64,000 nucleotides of DNA from Sthenelais limicola (taxonomy: Eukaryota; Annelida; Polychaeta; Phyllodocida; Sigalionidae): positions 42,345,744 through 42,409,743 of the forward strand of contig OW804096.1 of assembly GCA_942159475.1 (NCBI GenBank), written 5' to 3'. The notes beneath the pieces are model-generated. The model was not told the origin of the DNA. It was given only the letters and a program-made list of their open reading frames with translations, and did no database searches. A program made the position numbers and the translations under genes. The first letter of the stretch is position 1, and every line of letters starts with the position of its first letter. Positions 63,842 through 64,000 of this stretch are shown here, in pieces.

Positions 63842-64000
63842 CTGAAAGTGTAAAGTCAGAGCTGAAGCAAACAACGTGTACTAAGAATTGGGGGACCGAC
63901 CTTTTAATCGACCAGTTATTTGAATATAATTGTATAGGGCGCATGAAATAAAATTGTAAAAAGGTTATAATGTTTAAACAAGTATCTCGGAATAATGACG

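Overview
The window is nuclear DNA of a non-vertebrate animal. It is AT-rich, its genes have many short exons separated by introns of 0.1-5 kb, and it carries mobile elements typical of marine invertebrates: a DIRS-like tyrosine-recombinase retrotransposon, a Penelope-like element, a CR1/L2-like LINE and many short inverted-repeat elements. I cannot name the species. A lophotrochozoan or an ambulacrarian would both fit.

Four conserved eukaryotic genes could be assembled exon by exon. In each, the splice phases agree at every junction. (1) ATAT1, alpha-tubulin N-acetyltransferase, minus strand, 4053-20689, 10 coding exons, 375 aa, complete. (2) GNL1, a circularly permuted GTPase, plus strand, 21110-27339, 12 coding exons, 619 aa, complete. 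It is head-to-head with ATAT1 across only 420 bp. (3) MAN1B1, ER mannosyl-oligosaccharide 1,2-alpha-mannosidase (GH47), minus strand, 32131-39752, 11 coding exons, 612 aa, complete, with all three catalytic acids present. (4) HMCES, the SRAP-domain abasic-site shield protein, minus strand, 60892-63841, 7 exons, lacking the first exon (with the catalytic Cys2), which lies beyond the right edge. One more possible first coding exon lies on the minus strand at 51646-51737.

The 13 kb between MAN1B1 and HMCES is mostly mobile DNA. From left to right it holds a fold-back MITE (40975-41287); a 5'-truncated LINE (about 41840-45736) split by two DNA transposons at 42787-44149 and 44326-45536; a third short hAT-like element (46087-46576); a Penelope-like element with reverse transcriptase, GIY-YIG endonuclease and a hammerhead-ribozyme-like motif (about 47290-50583); a minisatellite (50891-51227); and a nearly complete DIRS element (about 53050-58209) with inverted termini, an internal complementary region, a gag-like ORF, RT-RNase H and tyrosine recombinase.

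Transposons also lie in the introns. ATAT1 introns hold two decayed Penelope hammerhead relics and small MITEs, MAN1B1 intron 4 holds a TTAA-flanked 1.08 kb element, and GNL1 intron 1 holds a MITE and a perfect 28-bp hairpin.

I did not find a convincing new multi-gene system. The most informative observations are the four hammerhead-like motifs, the cleanly dissectable nest of DNA transposons in the LINE (one with at least six copies of a short internal motif), the textbook DIRS anatomy, and the tight ATAT1-GNL1 divergent pair, whose human counterparts are both in the MHC class I region.
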